DNA of 64,000 bases from Camarhynchus parvulus (lineage: Eukaryota; Chordata; Aves; Passeriformes; Thraupidae). The number at the start of each line of letters is the position of its first letter. Within the stretch, counting starts at the first letter, position 1. The stretch covers positions 2,108,001 through 2,172,000 of the forward strand of contig NC_044585.1 in assembly GCF_901933205.1 (NCBI RefSeq), read 5' to 3'. The translations under genes and the position numbers were made by a program. This document shows, piece after piece, positions 1 to 12,967 of this stretch. Below the pieces are notes generated by a model that saw nothing but the letters and a program-made list of their open reading frames with translations, was not told the DNA's origin and made no database searches.

Positions 1-3000
1 AGCAGCAGGGGACCAGGACATGCCTGGTCCTGTAACCTTCGTTGTTGCCATCCTGGTGACAGCTCCGGGGCTTGTGGGGGCAGCTCTGCACCCTCAGCCC
101 TGGGAGCACTCAGGGATACTGAGCATATGTGGGGTCACCTCAGGGATTTTGGGTGCTGTGTAGTGTTCTTTGGGTTGTGGATTTGTCGCCACAGACCCAA
201 GGAGCACGGGCTCCTCTTTAGGGTGCTGTAAATTGCATCATAAACACCCCCCAGTGTCTGTCTGTGTTCAGGGCACAATTTCAGCGCATGTCTAACTTTC
301 AGCGTGCACTGGTATCCCACCAGGTTGGATAGGGTGGTGTGGAAGGAAAGTCAGGTTATCAGAGAGTTTAAAAATGAGGTTTTCCAGCAGGTCTGTGTGT
401 TTGCACTGTGTGTGTGCGCTCTGTGGGGGGGCATTGTTATCATCCATCCGAGCCACAACTGCTGTGTCTGGCGGGAGGCTCCGCTGGTCACCTCTGGAAA
501 GCTTTCTTTGAAACAAAAACAGAGGAGAACTGTGGTGTTTTGGTGAATTGAAGCCTCAATTTCTATAAAAGCAGGCTCTGGATGGTGCCTCAGAGGTGGT
601 GTCAGTGGTGTGGGACTGTGGTCAGGAGCAGAGCAAACACATCTCTCCCTCCCCGTCAGTTTGTGGCAAGTTTGGTTCCAGTGTTTGGAAGCAAACCCAC
701 CCGTCTGCCTTGCTGGCCTCTCTGAGCACAAACAAAGCTGAAATCCAAGGGGGAACGGCAGTGATCTCCCTTATCTAATGTCTCAAATGTCCATTTCTTT
801 CTGACAAGCCAGGGAGATTCCTCCCTGCCCAGTCTGGGACTCTGTCCCAGGCAGAGGAGGTGGCAGGTGAGCAGGGCTGGCAGAGGGAGCCTGTCAGCTG
901 GCCCCAGTGATCCATGCACGCGCTCAGCCCAGACCTGCTGGCAATCCCACGAGGCCAAAGCTGTTTGGAGTATTAATTTTTGTGAAGGTTTATTGGGCAG
1001 ACACTCTTCTTTTCCCCCCAATCTCTTCTGCTGTTGATCCTGGAGTGCTCACTTCCATTTCTGCCCACCAGTTGCTTATAAATGGCTTTGATGAGAGGCT
1101 GTGGAAAAGCCAAGCATTATCCCGGGCGCCTCCGAGGCGAATTCCATGGGCAGCACCGTCCTGCCCCTGGCTTCAGAGGCTGCCACAGACAGTGTTGAGC
1201 TGCCTCCAAATGCTCCTGGACACAAATACACATGTAAGGCTGAAAAGGAGCTCCTGGTGTGTGATGGGAAGCGGTTTCAGGGATAAAGGCACAGATGAAC
1301 AGGCTGGTGACACTCCTGGCTGTCCCTGTGTGCAACCTGTCCCACTCCTGCCACGCTTCTGAGGCACAAGTGACCAAGCTGCAGATGAAAATACAATGCA
1401 AGCCCAGAATAATTAACTGTGTCATCTGCACCTCAGTTCCTCGGTTATTCTGGCCATTAATAATCTTTTCATCCTGAGCAGTAATTTGCTTTCACCAGTG
1501 GAGGTTTCTGACAGTCTGCAGTGTCTCGGAGCCCCAGTGACAGTGCAGTGAGCTGGGTTAGCCTTGGAGATGAGGTAAGACAGTGTTTGATTACCTCAGC
1601 AGAGTATTTCTGAACAAAACAGGCAGTTTTCTGCCATCCTCAGAGAACTCTGCAGTGACAATAACATTGTCCTGCAACAAGCTGGGAAGTCCAGCCTCTA
1701 ACCACTTGTGATCTTTGGATTTCATGGAAAGGCTGGTAAGAGGAGAGTGACTTTACAGTTAATGAGTGCCCTGCAGAGTCAGCCTTTGTCTCGTGATCTG
1801 GTGGTTGCAGAAGGAATGGAGAAAAGAGGAAAAGGCCAGTTTCAGCTTAGGTTATTCCTCGAGTTCCCCTCCTGCTTTTTCAAGAGGCAGCAGTGCTGGC
1901 TGCTGTGAGCTTTCTGAGGCAGGAGGTTGGTGCTTGTTCCCTCAGCTCCGTGTGGCCTCACACAGCAGCACAGCTCAGGGAACATTCCCGTGCTCCAGGG
2001 AACCCCTCCTGCTCCCTCAGCCCTGGCTGATGGCAGTGGAGCAGGATTAGGGCTGTGACCAGCCTGCATCTGCAGACCCTGCTTGGGATTTGGGGATGGA
2101 TGCTTTGCAACTGGTAGTTGTAATATGTAATCTGACATCACCTTGAAACATCCAACCAGGGCATGAAGTATAGTTGTCAGGTGCCAGTTTGGCATACAAT
2201 GTCACTTGTATTTCGCTCTGTTAGTTCAGGAGTGGCAGTGTATTAAAATCAAACCCTACTTGTCCCTGCCAGCTCCACCAGCCTGGTTCCGTGCCCACTG
2301 TGTTGCCAGGAATTCCCCCCACTGTTTGCTGCGAGGTTCATGCAGAGCCACTCTGTCCAAAGTCTCAGTGCAGTTAATTATCTGTATTAAAACTGGGTTG
2401 ATAAGATTTCTGGAGGTGTCCCACTGAGCTGTGCAGGAGAGCAGAGCAAACGAAGGACCAGAGGCAGTGGAGATGCAGAGAGCTGGTTCTGCACCAGGAC
2501 AAACATCCAACCCCGTGTGTGTCCCTCACACAAAGAGGCAGGCTCTGTTGTTTATCCTCCTGGATCAGGAAAAAGCCAGCCCTTCCCAGTGGCAAGCATC
2601 CTGCTCAAAAAAGCCAAAGGTCCCTGCCACCCTCGCCCCAGCCTCACCGTTAAATTGAAGCAACAAAACCTTCAGCATTAATTCTCCCGATAAACAAACA
2701 TTAGAGTTTGCACGAACAAACAGCAGCCCAGGAATGGCTCATTCCACGGGTGGACTGAGGCCAAGCAGGACAGTCTTTGTGGGAGGACTGGAGCCCAAAT
2801 GTATTTTTTTACTGTCTGGGTTCCCTGCTCTTCCTATACAAAGATCTCCCGGACACACCGTTCTTCCCAGTTCATTTCTAGCACTCCTGAACCCCCTCCT
2901 AATTGTTTTTTGGTCTTCCAAGTTGCCCTTCCACCTCCCGCGGAGATGCTAATGAAGTGTGAGTGTACACGGATGGGGCTGCTTGGGAATTTGACAGGGC

Positions 3001-3999
3001 TTTTGCCCAGCCCTTGTTCCCTCATTAAGCTGCTGCTGCGCGGGGACGGGAGCGATTGTGCCTCGTTTAGTCCCTGCCTCCAGCGTGCCCTCAGCCATCC
3101 AAGCCCTTGGATATATTTTTCCCTTTCAATATATCAATAACTGTTATTTTGTTTATTAGCAGTGGGACGTGTGCCAAGCCAGCGGCCCCTGTAATCCCTT
3201 TAAATGGAGCAGTTCCATGCTGACACAGTAGCCGTGAGCAGAACTCCTTTTTCCAGCTGCTGCCGGAGCCGGGAGCTCAAACTCTGCTCTGGTTTCGTGC
3301 AGGTGCTGCCCAAAGGTGGCTTCTCCTCCCCTCCCTGAATAAAAATCAGCCAGAGAAGTGCTAAGAGACACAGGACCCCCTACCTGAGTCGTTTCATGCC
3401 CATCCCAGCAGCTTGGTTTTTTTGGTAAAGCTGTGGGATACGGCTGGAGAATTCCAGATAATCGGGAAGTGGAGCTGCCTGTGTGTGTTAAAGCACCGGG
3501 ATGTGGCCAGGTTGGCTGAGGTGGTTTTGTAACCAAAACCATTTGTTGTCTCATAACCTTATTGCTTCCTTTGTGCAATGGTCGAGAGCAACCTTCTGAG
3601 CGAAATCTGTCTCTCCCTAAATGCCCAGGCACAGAGGGATACATCACCAAAGGGAATGTCAGTTCCCATGAACAAATTTCAGAGGAAGTGAATTTTTCCT
3701 TATCGTTCCCATCCATGTTTCCAATAGACACTGCATTTTTCATACAGGCACTCAGCCATAATTCATTTTCTTTTATAAGGAAATGAAAATGTTGATAGTT
3801 GTGGACAGTTTCCCCCAAAGTTTCAGCTTTTTAAGAATGGCACATAAAATAATCATTTTTTCAGCAGCTCTACAGAAGGGATATGCTGGTTCTCTTTCCA
3901 ACTTACTATCCACCCCAGTACAAATGGGATGTAGTTTGGCTTTCCCCAGCCTTTTTCAGACCCAAAGTACCAAATTTTGCTCTGTCTGCTGAGTGCCTA

Positions 4000-4090
4000 T
4001 TGTGGGAAATTTGGAGTAACTCCACTGGAGTCAATTGGGTTGCCCTGGATTTACGGTGCTATAAATGAGATCAGAATTGGCTCAAAGTAT
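4000..4090 (+). repeat. Ancient amniote interspersed repeat fragment
   Basis: The stretch reads like the diverged 3' end of an old amniote retroposon: an 'actccactggagtcaatt' block, then 'ggatttacggtg', then 'tgagatcagaattggct'. The family is recalled from memory and is probably of the CR1/L3 type. It is short and diverged. Confidence 0.4.
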
Positions 4091-5209
4091 ATTCCATTAA
4101 TGAGTCAGATACTGGCAATGCAGCCAACATGCACCCAGAAATGGCTTTAACACAGCCTAGGATATTCAAAATTGGTTTATTGAGAGATGGGCTCAGGGCC
4201 AGAATTCTGGGGTTCTCTTTTATTCTTTCCATGAAATTCACCTTCCTGCAGAAGGCCAGCACGAGGCTGATGCAAAACTTAAGAGCCATTTAAGCCCTTA
4301 GAATGGGGCTTGTGAGATGCATAAACATTGTGCTGAGCTCTCTGCCTGCCCTGGAGCAGATTTATCGCTTGGAGTTCAAGATGTTCTAGGATTTATCAAC
4401 TTTTACAGGTTTTTATAGATTTTCTATACGTTAAGTGACACAGAGAGACAGTTTGTAAAATACAGTGACACCACGGATGATCTGTTGCCAGCCACGGGTG
4501 GCACAGCAGGACAAGGGTTCAGAGCTTGGCAGCTGGAAGTGCTGCTACAGGAGAAATAATAAATAAGGATTAAATGGTTTTGCTGTGGAGGAAATCCTTT
4601 AATCAACTGCTGGACTCTTTATTCCAGTGTAACTTGAGTAAATATCTCACCTCTTGGAGTGAAGGCAGCCACATTGCTTTGTTCACTGCCACACTCAAAG
4701 CCCAGCTGTGCCCTGCTCTGGGCAATTCTGGCGTTTGTGGGGGGAGTGAGGTACCCAAATCCCCTCCTGGTGATGTTTCCCAGTCTGGAGGATCCCGTGG
4801 TGCTGTGTGCCTGTCCCTGAGCACACAGGGAAGCAGGAAGGCTGAGCAGGGGGCATTCCAAGCCCTGGGCTATCCCTGGAGCTCTGCATTGACTCCCTGT
4901 GCCCAGCTGCTGGTTTTGTTTAGCTGTGTTTGTCCCTCCCCACACAGCAAACACCTCTCCTATTTACCTTCTGCCAAAAGAGCCAAGCAGCTCTGCTAAA
5001 GCACTTTGGGACACTCCAGTATTTCCAGAGGGCAGGTGGGATGTGGGAGATGGAGCCTGGAGGAGCAGCAGCCCTGGGATGGGGCTGGCTGACAGCCTTG
5101 ATCAGAGCCAGACTGAAATGTGCTTCACCTCTGGAGGGTTCATCCTGGCCTTCCTCCTTCCAGCCATTCCCACCGGTGCCTCAGATTCCCTGAAACTAGA
5201 AAGCAGGGC

Positions 5210-5445
5210 TGGGAATGAGGGAGGGAGAGGCTGGAATTGCCACATCCTGTGGGCAGCTGGCAGGAGCTGGGGTACAGCAGATGTGGTTCAGGCTCCTGAG
5301 ACATTCCAGGGACAGGGAAAGGTCACAGCCCCAAGGCTGTGTTTGCCCTCAGGCTCAGGGGGAATTGCTGGGGTGTCCTGGAGTCAGGAGTTGGACTGAT
5401 GATCCCTGGGGTCCCTTCCCACTCGGGATACTCTGGGATTCTGCT
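5210..5445 (+). mobile_element. CR1 LINE 3' end fragment
   Basis: The end of this block matches the characteristic CR1 3' terminus of birds: 'gatgatccctggggtccc', then 'ttcccactcgggatactctg', then a diverged 'ggattctg' tail. The body is GC-rich and carries no intact reverse transcriptase, so it is a 5'-truncated copy as most CR1s are. The left boundary is approximate. Confidence 0.7.
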
Positions 5446-5892
5446 CAGAGTCCGTGCCAGCACAATTCACCTCTATCCCCGGAGCCCATCTCATCCCCAG
5501 GCTGTCTCCTGCTGCCTTCCCGCTGGCATGAGCAGGGCAGGACAGCAGCAAGGGGAGGGATTCTGGAGCAAGGCAGCTCAGGATCTGCCCCGGAGCTCTT
5601 GGCCGGCCCTAATTAGCTGTGACTTCATTGCTGCTGCAGTTGCACCGTCAGCGACTCCCCCTCCTCTCCCCGCGGTGAAATCACCTCATCCCGGCGGCCG
5701 CGGAGGTTTCTCCGTGCAGGTTTTTCTAGGATCTCTCATTGTCACCGCCTGCCAAGGAGATATCCATGGCATCTGCCCCAGCCAGGGCTGCTATCAACAA
5801 ACTGAGGGACAAACGCTGGGAAATGGGAATTTCATCGCAGATGCCCCTTGGGCACTTCTCCTGCTAATTTGCACTTAGATGGGTGCCTTTCT

Positions 5893-6052
5893 CTGAGCAC
5901 TTTATTAATTGAGGCTCGCAGCCCACCTGTGAGGCAAGGAAGTTATTAGTGCCCTCATTTTCCAGCAGAACTGAAAGCAGTGGTTTGCTCAAGGCCACAA
6001 ATCTAATCAGTGGCAGAGGCAGGGATGAGTGAGTTCTTGCAGTCTCCTGTGA
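5893..6052 (+). mobile_element. MIR-like tRNA-derived SINE remnant
   Basis: The order of landmarks fits the MIR consensus: 'tgagcactttattaatt', then 'gtgaggcaaggaagttatta', then 'ccctcattttccagcag', then 'tttgctcaaggccacaaat', then 'cagtggcagaggcaggga'. This is a very old SINE family retained as a diverged relic in amniotes. Such relics are sometimes kept as regulatory DNA, but nothing here shows that. Confidence 0.75.
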
Positions 6053-9000
6053 TACTCCGTGCGCCCCCACTGCCTACCTGGAACAAATTTAATGGCTTCC
6101 CTAAAAGTTCACATTTTTGTTAAAGTGATGTAAATGAAGATGGAGCACCCAAAAGGAGCCTTGCAAGGGGGAGAGCTCCCAAAAATCTGCAGTACCCAGG
6201 GCCAAAGGCATCATCTCCTGTCTGTGCACAAATCCTCCTCCCCATAAACTCCACACTTCGTCTGTAAATTTAGTAGGAGGGTTCAAGCATAAATTTAAAA
6301 GAAGCTTTTATTGTACCCAATGCATCAACATAATTAACACCCAACCCCATTCTTTTGCTTTCTTAGGCTGGAACAAACCCTGTGCCCTTGGAGAAAATTG
6401 TTTCCCCTTTTCCTCCAGGGAATCCAGAGCCTGAGCAGCAGCTGTGAAGAGTGGAGAGAAAGAAAGAAGTGGGAGATGCTGGAAGTGCTTTGGGCGACGT
6501 GAGAAGGAGGATTTGCCCGGAAGGAGCTGTTCAAGGGCCCAGCAGCAAACCAGAGACACAAAACCTGCTTATATATAGAAGAATGTAACCCCTGTGTATG
6601 CAGACGTGGACGCGTGCATGCCTTGTCGAGAGCGTAAGCGACATTCCCTGTAGATCAGATCGCTGCTGTGAGCAGCCCTGCTCCCGCAGGCCGAGCCTTG
6701 GCGCTGCTGCTGGCCCTGCTGGACACCACCCACTGCCCTGCCGGCCCATTTCTGCAGCAGGATGAGGAGGAATCTCTACACCCAGATTTGTAATCCTGAG
6801 AATTCCAAACGTGCTGCCCAGGCGTGGCGGGAGCGGGTGCGGAGCGGCTCGGACAGCAGTTTGTGTGTGTAAATATTCATGCTCTGGCACCAGGGGAGAG
6901 CAGCTTTCCTATGACTTTAGTTTCTCTGGTGCTACATTTAATATTTGTCTGGGGCTAAACTGCCTCTCTGTGGTGCTACAGTTTCCCCAAGAGGATGTTC
7001 TGAAACGTGGGACAAGGAAAGATCTATTTTGGTTATTGATATTTATACACAAGATAGCAAAAAATAAGACTTGTTGAGAAGGTGCTATTTTTTTTTTCTT
7101 TCTTTCTTTCAATCTCTGCAGAAACTAAGACAAAACAAATAATCTACCCCAGAACTTTATAAAACTCCTTTTCTTTGGAGCAGTTCTTTTTCTTTTTGAC
7201 AGTGTGGAGCTTGGGAAGCAGCAGGCACTGAGGTGGAAAGGACACAGGGCCCTTTCCACTGCAGTGTGCACATCAAAGTCTGCTAGAGCAGCACTTTCTG
7301 CAGCTCCAGAGCTGGGAATTCTCCTGCATGGTGATTTATTCAGTCCCACATCCCGTGAACCAGGGAAGAGAACTCTTATCCAGACTGATCACTAGAGCAG
7401 GGGATAACAGGAGAACTTGGCCTTAGAAGTCAAAGGGCTTTTTTCAGTCTAGTACTGAGCACTTTTTTCCTTGCAGCCAAAACTACCTGTCAGATTTCGG
7501 GTACCTTCCACATACAGCAACCTGTGCACAGTTTTTTAGAAACATTTTTCCTACCTTCAGATATTTGCACCAGAAAATTGACCCTGCCATGGCAGGGAGG
7601 GCGTTTTCAAAGGCATAAAGGAATGTTAGAACCCGATTTCTGAAGGAAATTTGGCTCTTTTCAAAATACTTCCCACCCTCCACCCAGCCCAGGAAGAACC
7701 CGAGTGGCCTCTGTGTCCAGTGAGACCCTGCATTTTCCACTGCTGCAGGAGAAATGTTTCTAAGCAATCTGAAAGCTAAATTCTCCCTTTATCAAATATT
7801 CACTGCAGTGTTTTGAGCCCCTGCACACGTTTTCCTGGCTGATATTGATCCAAGTCCATTCCCAAACAGCAGCAAGGGCTCTGCTGGAAGAGCAGATGGT
7901 TTCTAGTGAGAAGCCTTGGTGATGTGCAGTGTTGGGAGGGGTGGTGTAGCTCTGTGTAGTTTGTCTGTCCATACCCTTGGGGTGGTCTCAGAGCCACAGG
8001 GACCAGTGGAACATTTTCCTGCCATTTCTGCCCTGATGCTCAGTAATCCTCAGCATCCTGAACCCCTTCCCAGCTCAGTCTCCTACAGAAACAAAAGGAG
8101 GAGCCTTTTTAGCAAAAGGAGGAGCCTCAGCTGATTCCAGCAGTGCTGGGCAGAGCCTTAAAAATACCAATTTCTGGAAACCCCTGGAATGTGGGAGTGA
8201 AATTGTGCCTGTGGAATTGCACAGTCCCACTTGAACAGGAACCATGGATGTGACACTTGGCTTAGGGCACATCCTCCCCGGGCTGGGTCACATCCCTCAG
8301 AGGCTCTCCCACAGATTCCTCACCTTTATCAGCTCTGAATGTAATCAACTTCTCACCTGGAATAGGCATTATTCCATTTCCCTGTGCACACAGCTGGCAC
8401 TGCCCTTTCTCTCTGCTGCCCTGGCTGTTGGGGGCTGCAGCCTTCAGGCTGCTCCCAGTGTTTCAATTCCCTTGGAGCAGCAGAGCCAAGGAAAAGGAAG
8501 GGAAGTTCTGTCCTCCCCACCTCGGGAGAGCCCCCAGATCTGTGATCAGCCCCAGTGCAGGGATTGGCTGATCTCCCTCAGTCCCAACCCCCCATGGACA
8601 GGCTTGTCTGTGAAAATTCCCAAACCTCAGAGCTGCCAGGGGATTGCTCTCCTCAGGGGCTCCAAACAGTCAGCAAAAAATGTTACCAGACTTGTCCTGC
8701 CCAGCCTGGAACTGCCACATGGATGGTGCTTCCCAAGTGGAAACCAGAGCAGGTCTGGCACCCCAAACCCTGTCTTGTTCCTGGTTTGCTTCACTTCTGT
8801 AGTTCCAAACTGGATGTTTTGTGTGAACTGAGGGTGAAGTTTTGGAGTTTTGTAGCCACAATTCCCTGTACAGAACTGGAATTGCTTGTTGAGGGTATGG
8901 ATTTGTCAAAGCCTTACATTTTGTGGTGTAATTGCTATCCTTGAACGCCTCCATTTTTTGACAAGGAGTGTTTTTATCCTTTCTACAAGATCTGCTTTTC

Positions 9001-10947
9001 CCCTGGTTGGTGTTTGCACGGAAAGGGAAGGGTGCTGTGAGCTCCCTGGAAATTCCCAGTCCCCTCCTGTGGGCAGGAAACCGGCACAGTTCCCCTCTGG
9101 CCCTTTTGTTCTCTCACAGCAGCCGAGCAATGCCGGGGTTGGCTCAGCTGGGAGGGCTGTGGAGAAACGGAGCCCTCTCGGGTTTCAGAGCTCGCTTATG
9201 AGCTCATGGTCTGCGCAGAGCACGGCTGGGAGGGAACTCTTCATGAATCTTTAAAGCAGCTCTCTGCCAAGGCAGCTCCCAGCACAACCTGGAATTCCAT
9301 ATTCCCAGGGAAAAGAGCAGCCTGGTGTGGGCTGCTGCCACCTGCTCCAACTGCTGCTCTGGCCAGTGAACTCCTCAGCAATGCTGGGTTACCCCAGGGC
9401 AGGGCTTGGCCCAGGAGCTCCACATTCCTCCCTCTTCTGCACAATTCCTTTCAGCAGGTAAAAAAACTGAGATGGGCCCAGGCCTCCTGTCCCACAGCTT
9501 GGTGTGCCCAGGAGGGGCAGCGCCCAGAGCAGGGAGCTGGGGTGAATCCCATCCTGCTCCTGCTTCAGAGAGGGAGGCAGGAATTCCTCTGAGCCAAGCC
9601 CACTGCTAAAGCAATTCCCTTAAATCCTCCTTAAACACTTCTTGAATCAGCTTCATCTGATTTGTGAGTCTGTTTTGTTTCTGTATCACAGTAAAAGTTA
9701 AAAAGGGCTCTTAAACCCTCAGCATGAGCAGAAGCAGTTCCTGCTGTTGAAATCCATGACAAACTGAACTGGTTAAACTGGTGCTGTGGCTGTCCACAGC
9801 CAGCCTGGAATGAGGCATTCCCAGCTGCAAAACTGCACTGCCCTGTGAAAAATGGCCCCAGTGAGGACAGAATAGCCCATAACACCCAATTTTCCTACAC
9901 AGCATCTGTCCCTGATCTCAACAGGAGCCTGGTGCGTACAGAACAGACGACCTGAGGCTCACACTGAATCCTGGACACACTGTCCATGTCCAGCCCTCCT
10001 GGCTGTATCCCAGCTCCCCAGCAGGTGCACAACTTTCCCTGGAGCCAGTTTGCTCGCAGCAAATTTGATTTTCAATCCAGGCTTCAAACTCAGCCTCGTT
10101 CTTGGGTAACTTTGCTGTGTGTGAGCTGAACTTTCCATCTCATCACAACAGTGAGGAGATTCTGGCCATGCCATTTCCAGATCCAAGGGCTGAGGGAATT
10201 GGGAATACCATGGGAATTGGGCTTCCCTAGAACCAGCCAGTCTGAGGAGAGGAGAGGGATCCTCACCTGCTGCTCCTGCCTTGGGTTTTTACACCACAAA
10301 ATAAAAACTTTTTTTTTTTTATATTTATTTGAGTACAGGAGTGAATTTTGATGTGACTTCAGTGTCCACTCTGAGGGAATTACTGAAGTGCTTGAATATC
10401 CTAAGGTTTTTTAATATTTTCAGGAAGAGACTTTGGAGCTTGATAAATATCCACTGAAAGCATCTGAGGATTAAATGGCCATTATTAGTTACACCATTGT
10501 TACTTACACCTTTTTAGTAACACCTTTATTGGTTACTCCATCAGCAGTTACAGGTGGCAGCAAGCAGAGCAAACCCAGCTGCAGTGGGATTGAATTCCCT
10601 GGGTTTTTACAGCATCCCTTTTCCAGTCATTCACCAGTTTATCACAAAACCCTCCCATCCTCCTTAGTCCTGAGGCCACTGGGAATCCCCCAGTGTCTGC
10701 CAGGGGCATTGCCCAGGGAATGCCAGGCAGGGAATGCCCAGTTCCTGGCATTTTGCTGATCCAGAACCATTGGGATGAAACTCCAGCAGGGTCACTGTGC
10801 AGGTTTCCCCCTCACCAAAGCAAGGGCAGGGCCTGTGCTCGGAGTTCCTGGAGCTCCAGGAGGCTCCTGGTCCTGGCTGGATGGGGCTTCTCTCTTTTGT
10901 AAAAGGAATTTCATATGCTGAGACTCTTTGTACATATTTATAAGGAA

Positions 10948-11012
10948 TTTATTAAAAAAAAAAAAAAAATAACTGTTCAATGGCAAAAAAAAAAAAGGCT
11001 CCTGGTTTTATT
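10948..11012 (-). terminator. Candidate RNFT2 poly(A) signals
   Basis: On the minus strand AATAAA hexamers lie at 11007-11012 and 10948-10953. They are the first good signals noted downstream of the RNFT2 stop at 12936, giving a 3' UTR of about 1.9 kb. Poly-A/T runs next to them (10952-10992) could be retroposon tails instead, so the true cleavage site is uncertain. Confidence 0.4.
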
Positions 11013-12828
11013 TCCTCTCTGAGGAATTTCCTTCCACATCCTTCCCTGTTTTCCCATGGAAATCAACAATCACTGGAACTGAAGTTTCCCCTGGATGTTT
11101 TCTGGTCCAAGTGTCATGTTCTAGAAGGTAGGACCATCCTCCCAAAAAAAACCCACCCCAAAACTTTAAGAATGCAAACCCACACTGTCCCTTTGATTTC
11201 CTGCCTTACCACCAATACAAACTGAATTTGGAAGCAGCGTATCCCACACTTTCCTACCGAGCTTTTCCTACACTTCTCCAAACACATTTTCCAGGAGCAT
11301 TTAGAGAAAAAAATTCAGAATGAGAAGCAGCTTTTCCAACCGTTTGAAAGCAGGAACACCAAGCCTTGGGTTCCCTGGCACTGCAGTGACACTGAGGCCT
11401 TTCAGAACCTCCCTGCCCATGGAATCACTGATTTCCCCTTTTCCTGGTGAATATTCCAGGCTATCACACATCACATTTGTTATGCCCAATGCAAACCTTG
11501 CTCCCTGCCATTCTGAACTCTCCCATCCCAAAGACAGGGGAGTTATTCCCATTGCAGGGAACGATGGGATTCCTTGGCTCAGTTCTCCACTTTCACAGGA
11601 TCCATTAGACAAGAATTTGACATCACTTTGGTTTGGAAATCAAAGCTTTTCCTGCTTTGCTTCCCTGAACCTCCCAAGCCAGGTCTGGACTCTGCCCAGC
11701 TCAGGCTCTGCTCTCACCACTCCTCCTCAGCCACACTGAGCTTACTTCCAAAGAAATGTGGAGCTTTACTCCTGTTCCCATCAGCTCCTGTTGGCTTTAA
11801 TTCCTCCCTGTGGAGTTTCCATCAGCACAGCCACAACCTCCTTCCCTCAGGAGCCTCTTCCTGCTGACGGCTCAGGTGGGGCTGTCACCTTCAGCCATTT
11901 CCATGGCAATGAGCTGGGGATGCTGCTGCTCCTGGGGGTGGTTTGGGGACAGGGAAAACCCCAGAACAAACAGCAGCTCCCTCTGAGGTGCTGCTGGAGA
12001 AGCTCGGCAGAGAGCTCAGCCACAGGGATTGGGTAATTCCTGTTAATTCCTGCCAGGGTTCTCCTTCCTCAGGAGCTCCTGCTGCAGCTCAAGGCTCTGG
12101 TTTTCCCTGCTGGAGGAGCCAGGCAGGTCCTGGCTGAGGAACACAGGGCAGGGACACTGAGTTTGTGAGATGCTCTTAGACAAGTGCTGGATTTCTATCC
12201 AGACAAACCCAACTCAACTTCAACCTCCCTCTGCTCTCCCCAGAGAACAGAAAATCAGAAAGTCTCACCATGAAAGTTAAAGAGGAAGAACATTTCCAGG
12301 GAAAGGAGGTATCATTTCCAGCCTCACTGGCAGGGTCCTTCCCAAGCTCCCTGTGATTTTCCCAAGGTGACAGCATGTGCCATTTGTGACATCAATTGGA
12401 AAATAACAGCTGGGAAATGACGTTTCTGCAACTGCAGCTGTGGACAGGAGGTTCTGAAGCCCTGCTTGCGAAGAGTTCTCAGAGAGAGGTGCTGTGTAAT
12501 TCTGTAAAGTGATGGATTCAGGGAATGCAGGCCCAGGTGATGTGGAGCTCCTGAGCCAGAGCACAGCTTTGTTCAGCCCTCACAGCTCCCCACCCTGGAC
12601 ACGCTGTGTTTGTCCATACTGAAAGGAAAACAGGAAACATCCCAAACACTTTACAGCCCTGTAAGCTCCAGAAACACCCTGGAGTTTGCCACAACATAAC
12701 CCACACCTCCTTCCTTCCAGGGTAAAGTTTGTGGCCAGTCACAATTGTTCTGTTGGCTCAGAGCTGGAAGAACTGACAGAACTGAGCAGGGATCCTGGGA
12801 TTGTCCTGCTCTGTGCCTGGTGAGCTGC

Positions 12829-12967
12829 CCTGCAGTCAGTCAGTGCACCTGCAGGGGGGCAGAGGTGCCCTGCTGTCTGTCTGTCTGTCAGTAGACCTGC
12901 AGGTGGGCAGAGGTGCCCTGCTGTCTGTCTGTCTGTCAGTAGACCTGCAGGTGGGCAGAGGTGGTGC
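12829..12967 (-). repeat. 48-bp tandem repeat copying the RNFT2 C-terminus and stop
   Basis: Three units repeat with a 48-bp period; the motif aggtg(gt)gcc recurs at 12863, 12911 and 12959. The unit nearest the coding region contains the true last codons (A-H-L-Q-V-Y) and the TGA at 12936-12938. The next unit copies both nearly perfectly into the 3' UTR, and the third is diverged. Each unit also carries a short GACA/CTGT microsatellite, a likely source of slippage. Confidence 0.9.

Larger units (their letters stand above)
1..10940. other. Gene-free flank beyond the RNFT2 3' end
   Basis: No coding exon, RNA gene or CpG island could be recognised on either strand. Open frames here are short, are interrupted within about 200 codons, show no domain and have no convincing splice context. 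In human the gene after RNFT2 is HRK, a small BH3-only gene, but no BH3-like peptide was seen here. The stretch holds a CR1 fragment, a MIR-like SINE, another old repeat (all listed separately) and short A/T runs such as 10303-10324. Distal regulatory DNA cannot be excluded by eye. Confidence 0.6.

Noticed and set aside
10..30. Perfect 8-bp stem with a 5-nt loop at the window start
   Set aside because: Such small hairpins are common by chance and no gene end adjoins it.
1..10940. HRK (the gene after RNFT2 in human)
   Set aside because: Looked for a BH3-like peptide in all frames near RNFT2's end; none was found, so no gene is claimed.
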